Below are positions 60,204-64,000 of a stretch of DNA of 64,000 bases, in pieces. The notes beneath the pieces are model-generated. The model searched no databases. It was not told the origin of the DNA and was given only the letters and a program-made list of their open reading frames with translations. The stretch is from JAEUKA01 sp044228505 (GTDB taxonomy: Bacteria; Myxococcota_A; Polyangia; Palsa-1104; JAEUJZ01), in assembly GCA_044228505.1 (NCBI GenBank), contig JBGAUT010000011.1, positions 1-64,000 on the forward strand, read 5' to 3'. Both the position numbers and the translations under genes were made by a program. Each line of letters starts with the position of its first letter. Position 1 is the stretch's first letter.

Positions 60204-63200
60204 ATGTCAGAAAGCGCTGCGCCTCACGCTGAGCCGCCCGGTTCACGTTCTGCTGAGTCTGCTCAGTCCCCCTCTCCGGAGGTCCGCTTACAGGCCCTAG
60301 TCGGTCAGACTGCCCAGCCGGTCCTCGACGACCTTCTACCGCTGCTGATCGCCGAGCTGACCGAGGCTCGCGACCCGTCCGAGTACGCTGAGCAAGCCGT
60401 TCGAATGGCCCTGCTGCTATGGGATGGCCAGGGCAAGGCGGACGCGGCGCTGGCACTGCTGGGATCCGTGCATCATCCGGTTGCTTCAGCGCTCAGGCTT
60501 CAGGCTGCACTCGACGGGAGCACACAGGGGAACGCTCTATCCGAACACACCGATTGGGTGGTCCGCCACGGCAGCAGCGATGAAAAGACCGAACTCGGTG
60601 AGATCATGTTTTGGCGCGGTGAGCTGGATATCGCGCAGTCACTACTGGCGGAAGGCTCGTCGGTACGGACCTACGCACTGCTGCTCACTTCCCAGGCGCT
60701 GACGAGTCGGGCCGCTGACGTGATCTCATCCAGCCAGGATGGTAACGATCTGCTGTGGGCAGCGTCTCTGCGCTGGCAAGCCAGCCAAGGTAGCTCAGAC
60801 CTGGCGTCGGTGATTGTTTCGCTCGAAAAGCTCGCGCAACAAGCCGAGCATCAAGTCTTTCTTTCGGGACTTGCGGGGATGGTCCTTAAGCTTCGGGCCG
60901 GTGAACAGCATCTGGCGTGCCTGCCAGCATATGGCCCGGGTCAGTGGCAACTCCTCAATGAGCGTTTTGGTCTGCTCGGTGGCGATGCCGCACTGCGTGG
61001 CTCGTCACCATCGGTTGAGCTGCTGGTCACTGCGCTAGAGCTAGCGACAGCGTCGATGAATTCGCGGGTGATGGCAAGCCAGGCGGCGGATCTGCTGATC
61101 AGCATCAGCCAAGTCATCAGTATTTCGCCAACGGTGGCAGGACAAGTCAGCCAACATCTCATCGAGAGACGAGCCGCCCAGCAACTGGAGCACATCGGTC
61201 GGCACCGCGAGGCTGCATACTTTTGGCAGTCGCAAGCCAACCGACTTTTGGAATCGCTGCCGCCTCCAGCCGCCGAGACGGAGGTCGATCAGTGGAATCG
61301 AGCGCTTGCGTTGGCGCATCTGTATCGAGCGGTAGAGTGCTGGTCGCTGGCTGTGCCACAGGTGGGAGACGAGGCCCGGAACCAGGCCATCCAGCTGAGT
61401 ACGCGCCTGCTTGGTTTTGGGGTGGTCGACGAGATACTGGCGCTGCGCATTGCCGGTCTTTTGTTGCAAGGAAGTGACCGGCGGGCCGTTTGTGACTGGC
61501 TGCGATCATGCGCCCACGCCTGTCCACAAGCGCATCCCGAACGTGCCATTCTGGTGGTCCACTCGGCCCGTGCCGCAGAAGCCCTGCAATCCGGCGATCG
61601 TGAGGCACCGCTCTCGCTGCCAACAACTGCGGACCGTGCGACCTTGCACACGCTGGCGCGCCAGTTCCGTCGTCGTGGAGAGCTCCCGAAACTCCTCCCC
61701 GTCTACCGGGCACTGTCCACCGCTCCGGCTTCGGGAGAATCCGATTCGGTCGCAGCGACCTATGCTTCCGTTGCTGTGACGCTCGCCGTCTGTCTTCTGC
61801 CCGATGAGCTCCCTGAGCCGATCCTCGGTGAGACGGATGTCCAGCAGTTGCTACGAAACCTCCTTGCCGTCGCTGAGCCTTTCGCGGACAGCCCGGGCGG
61901 ATTGCTAGTCGCTGCGGCACGGGCGCTGACTTGCCAGCGACGGTCCCACGATAGCGAGCTCATTGACTCACTGGTATTGCTGCTCAATCGGCTCCAGAAC
62001 CCTCGCAACAAACTGCGTCTGCTAAAACAACTGGGTCACCACGCTACCGAGGCTGGTGATCTGCAGCGTGCCGAGGTTAGTTATCAGGAGGTTCTGGAGA
62101 GTGATCCGTCGGACGTTGTGGCGATGCACGCGCTGGCCCGACTATCACAGCAGCGCGGCGATACTCATCAGGCCATCGAGCTGCTCAAGACTGCCGTCGA
62201 GGCCGCTCTGTCGATCGGAGGAGATCCCGGCTCACAACAGCCATCGACGATGGCGATGCTGTCGCCGCGCAAGCTCGGGCTCGGTGATAGCCATGCTCCC
62301 GTTGGTGCTCAAGCGGCAGCACTTCTGGCTTGCGAGCTAGGCGCGCTGTTCGAGCAGCGAGCGCAGGCCGGCGATGCATCGGCACTGGCCGAAGCTTTGA
62401 CCGCATACGAAGGCGCTCTGCGACGAGACCCACGCTGTCGACCGGCGGCTCGTGCCTTGGTATCGCTATATCGTGCACTGAATCGTCCGACGGAGCAGCT
62501 CACGGCGATGCGTCGACTGTTGCCGCTAGTGCGTGATGACAGCCAGCGGCTCTCGCTGCTCGTTGAACTGGGTCAGTTGGCCCAGCAGCAATCGAAGCTG
62601 CTAGGTGGCGATTCGTCCGCCCCACTCATTGAACAGGCCATTGATGCCTTTGGCGAAGCGCTAGCGCTTGAACCAACCCACGAGGCGGCGCTCGAAAGCC
62701 TGGTGGAGCTATGCCAACTCGACGGACGGTACGGGCTCATCGCCGAGACGCTGGAACGGGCACCGAAAACACCCCGATTCCTACGTACGCTCTGCGAGGC
62801 CTACCAGCAGCTTGGTCAACCCGAAGGACTGGCGCGAGCGCTAGAAGATCTGTTGCCGCTGCTTACGGACCCGCCGGAAATCTTGTCTACGCTACGTCAG
62901 CTCGCTGAGCTGTATCAGCGCCTTGAACGACCTAGCGACGAGATTCGCACCTGGGAGCGGGTCTATGAGCAGTCCCCCGAGCTAATCCTGGGCGACACCA
63001 AGATCTTGCTTCAGCTTGAGCACCGCTACGGCACAAACGGTCGCCACGCCGATCAAGCGAACCTGCTCCTGCGGGCGCTGTCTCGCGTCGACCAAGTCCG
63101 CGTCAAACTGAGTGACGAAGAGTCCGCCCACAAACGCCAGTTGCTGCTCCGGCTTGGTCAGGTTCAGCGCGAGTTCTTGCAAGCAAACAGAGATGCCGTC

Positions 63201-64000
63201 CAGACCTTCGAGCGAGTGCTCACGGAGTGGCCCGAGGAGCGAACAGCACTGACTGCTTTGGTTGGATTGTACGCCCAGGGTGAACAATCGGGCGAATTGC
63301 GACGGACATTGACCGCGCTGCTCAAGCAGGTTCATGAACCGAGTGAGCGTTCTCGATACTTGTTTCAGCTCGGTGAGCTGCTCGACAAGCTGGGTGAAGC
63401 CGACGATGCGTATCGACTGTACGGCGAAGCGTTTTTCCTAGATCCCGCCAACCGCGCCGCGTTCACTGCGTACGAGCGAACTTGTTACCGTCGCCAGCAG
63501 TGGCCCGACGCAATCAAAATCTACGAAACCGCTCTGCGCCTCATCGAGACACAAAAGACGCGCTCTTATCGCCCGGCAGATCTGCATCTACGACGAGGAC
63601 AGGTCCAGCTCCAGTACTTGCAACAAATCGACGACGCGCTGGTCAGCTACTCGAAGGCGCTCGAGTCGGATGCTGAAAACGATGCCACCCAGGCAACCCT
63701 GGAACGGATCTACGCCGGACGCAATCAGTGGAAAGAGCTGCTGTCCGCCTACGAGCGCCGTGCCCAGCTTGTCCGAGATGACAGCAAGCGTGTCGAGATC
63801 CTCCGTCGAGCCGCCCGGGTCGCCACCGCCAAGCTTCGCGACGTCATCGAGGCGGTCCGTTTCTACGAAAAACTGCACGCCGTCGACCCAACCGATACTG
63901 AGTCACTCGACGCGCTGGAACATCACTACGAAAGCACCCGCGATTTCGAAAAGCTGGCAGCGTTGCTTTCGACGCGTGTCACCCTGGCCAACGAAGAGCC
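60204..64000 (+). CDS. Large TPR-repeat protein (3' end outside window)
   Basis: The frame from ATG 60204 stays open for 3,797 bases to the end of the window (1,265 complete codons), so it is the start of a very large protein. It has no signal peptide. After a disordered N-terminus it is alpha-helical throughout, with many tetratricopeptide units, clearest from about residue 600 (GDLQRAEVSYQEVLESDPSD, then TAYEGALRRDPRCRPAARALVSL, later DDALVSYSKALESDAENDATQATLERIY). TPR solenoids scaffold protein complexes. It begins 93 bases after the AAA+ gene and may act with it. No strong SD is seen. Confidence 0.88.
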   Translation, partial: MSESAAPHAEPPGSRSAESAQSPSPEVRLQALVGQTAQPVLDDLLPLLIAELTEARDPSEYAEQAVRMALLLWDGQGKADAALALLGSVHHPVASALRLQAALDGSTQGNALSEHTDWVVRHGSSDEKTELGEIMFWRGELDIAQSLLAEGSSVRTYALLLTSQALTSRAADVISSSQDGNDLLWAASLRWQASQGSSDLASVIVSLEKLAQQAEHQVFLSGLAGMVLKLRAGEQHLACLPAYGPGQWQLLNERFGLLGGDAALRGSSPSVELLVTALELATASMNSRVMASQAADLLISISQVISISPTVAGQVSQHLIERRAAQQLEHIGRHREAAYFWQSQANRLLESLPPPAAETEVDQWNRALALAHLYRAVECWSLAVPQVGDEARNQAIQLSTRLLGFGVVDEILALRIAGLLLQGSDRRAVCDWLRSCAHACPQAHPERAILVVHSARAAEALQSGDREAPLSLPTTADRATLHTLARQFRRRGELPKLLPVYRALSTAPASGESDSVAATYASVAVTLAVCLLPDELPEPILGETDVQQLLRNLLAVAEPFADSPGGLLVAAARALTCQRRSHDSELIDSLVLLLNRLQNPRNKLRLLKQLGHHATEAGDLQRAEVSYQEVLESDPSDVVAMHALARLSQQRGDTHQAIELLKTAVEAALSIGGDPGSQQPSTMAMLSPRKLGLGDSHAPVGAQAAALLACELGALFEQRAQAGDASALAEALTAYEGALRRDPRCRPAARALVSLYRALNRPTEQLTAMRRLLPLVRDDSQRLSLLVELGQLAQQQSKLLGGDSSAPLIEQAIDAFGEALALEPTHEAALESLVELCQLDGRYGLIAETLERAPKTPRFLRTLCEAYQQLGQPEGLARALEDLLPLLTDPPEILSTLRQLAELYQRLERPSDEIRTWERVYEQSPELILGDTKILLQLEHRYGTNGRHADQANLLLRALSRVDQVRVKLSDEESAHKRQLLLRLGQVQREFLQANRDAVQTFERVLTEWPEERTALTALVGLYAQGEQSGELRRTLTALLKQVHEPSERSRYLFQLGELLDKLGEADDAYRLYGEAFFLDPANRAAFTAYERTCYRRQQWPDAIKIYETALRLIETQKTRSYRPADLHLRRGQVQLQYLQQIDDALVSYSKALESDAENDATQATLERIYAGRNQWKELLSAYERRAQLVRDDSKRVEILRRAARVATAKLRDVIEAVRFYEKLHAVDPTDTESLDALEHHYESTRDFEKLAALLSTRVTLANEE

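Overview
The window is GC-rich, almost fully coding DNA. It looks like a chromosome segment of an uncultured or little-studied myxobacterium-type organism (Myxococcota). Supporting signs are two Hanks-type Ser/Thr kinases with a C-terminal membrane anchor and PEGA-like tail, two FHA-sigma54 activators, many secreted or lipidated proteins, Cys-rich repeats of the type DGxKNGxETDxDCGG, a bacterial fibrinogen-like domain, HEAT and TPR proteins, and isolated relatives of contractile-injection-system parts. The phylum call is inference from gene content; no rRNA or tRNA gene is visible.

Layout. 1-9.6 kb is housekeeping: grpE-dnaJ-recA on the plus strand, a kinase and three envelope proteins on the minus strand, then three DnaA boxes, dnaA and a class II aldolase. 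9.6-17.2 kb holds a beta-barrel/SppA protease fusion, a second kinase, an orphan phage-type tail-tube protein, two secreted proteins and a diheme cytochrome c. 17.2-17.8 kb is non-genic and carries eight tandem 42-bp repeats. 17.8-31.3 kb is accessory: an edema-factor/CyaA-type adenylate cyclase with an IQ-like motif, a secreted serine hydrolase, several lipoproteins (one fibrinogen-like, one beta-propeller), an FHA-sigma54 activator, and a copper monooxygenase gene split by a 1.2-kb segment carrying msrB. 31.3-41.9 kb holds a three-gene hydrolase/HAD/ATP-grasp operon and a plus-strand run with an AurF-like diiron protein, FIST, STAS and HEAT proteins. 41.9-48.2 kb holds a pseudouridine synthase beside psuG, hslO, a second FHA-sigma54 activator, and selD with an in-frame UGA. 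48.2-64 kb holds a GGDEF protein with a dead EAL domain, rarA, an enolase-superfamily epimerase, a CD39-like apyrase, a membrane-anchored fold-III PLP protein, an AAA+ ATPase of the injection-system type, and a large TPR protein running off the end.

How genes work together. GrpE and DnaJ are DnaK partners (dnaK itself is not here). The sulfatase-like, HAD and ATP-grasp genes overlap or nearly touch and should act together. RluA-type synthase and PsuG would make and degrade pseudouridine compounds. SelD makes selenophosphate and itself appears to contain selenocysteine, so the organism should have a Sec decoding system elsewhere. The most novel item is the CyaA/edema-factor-like cyclase: all key catalytic residues match, and an IQ-like helix sits where an activator-binding segment could be.
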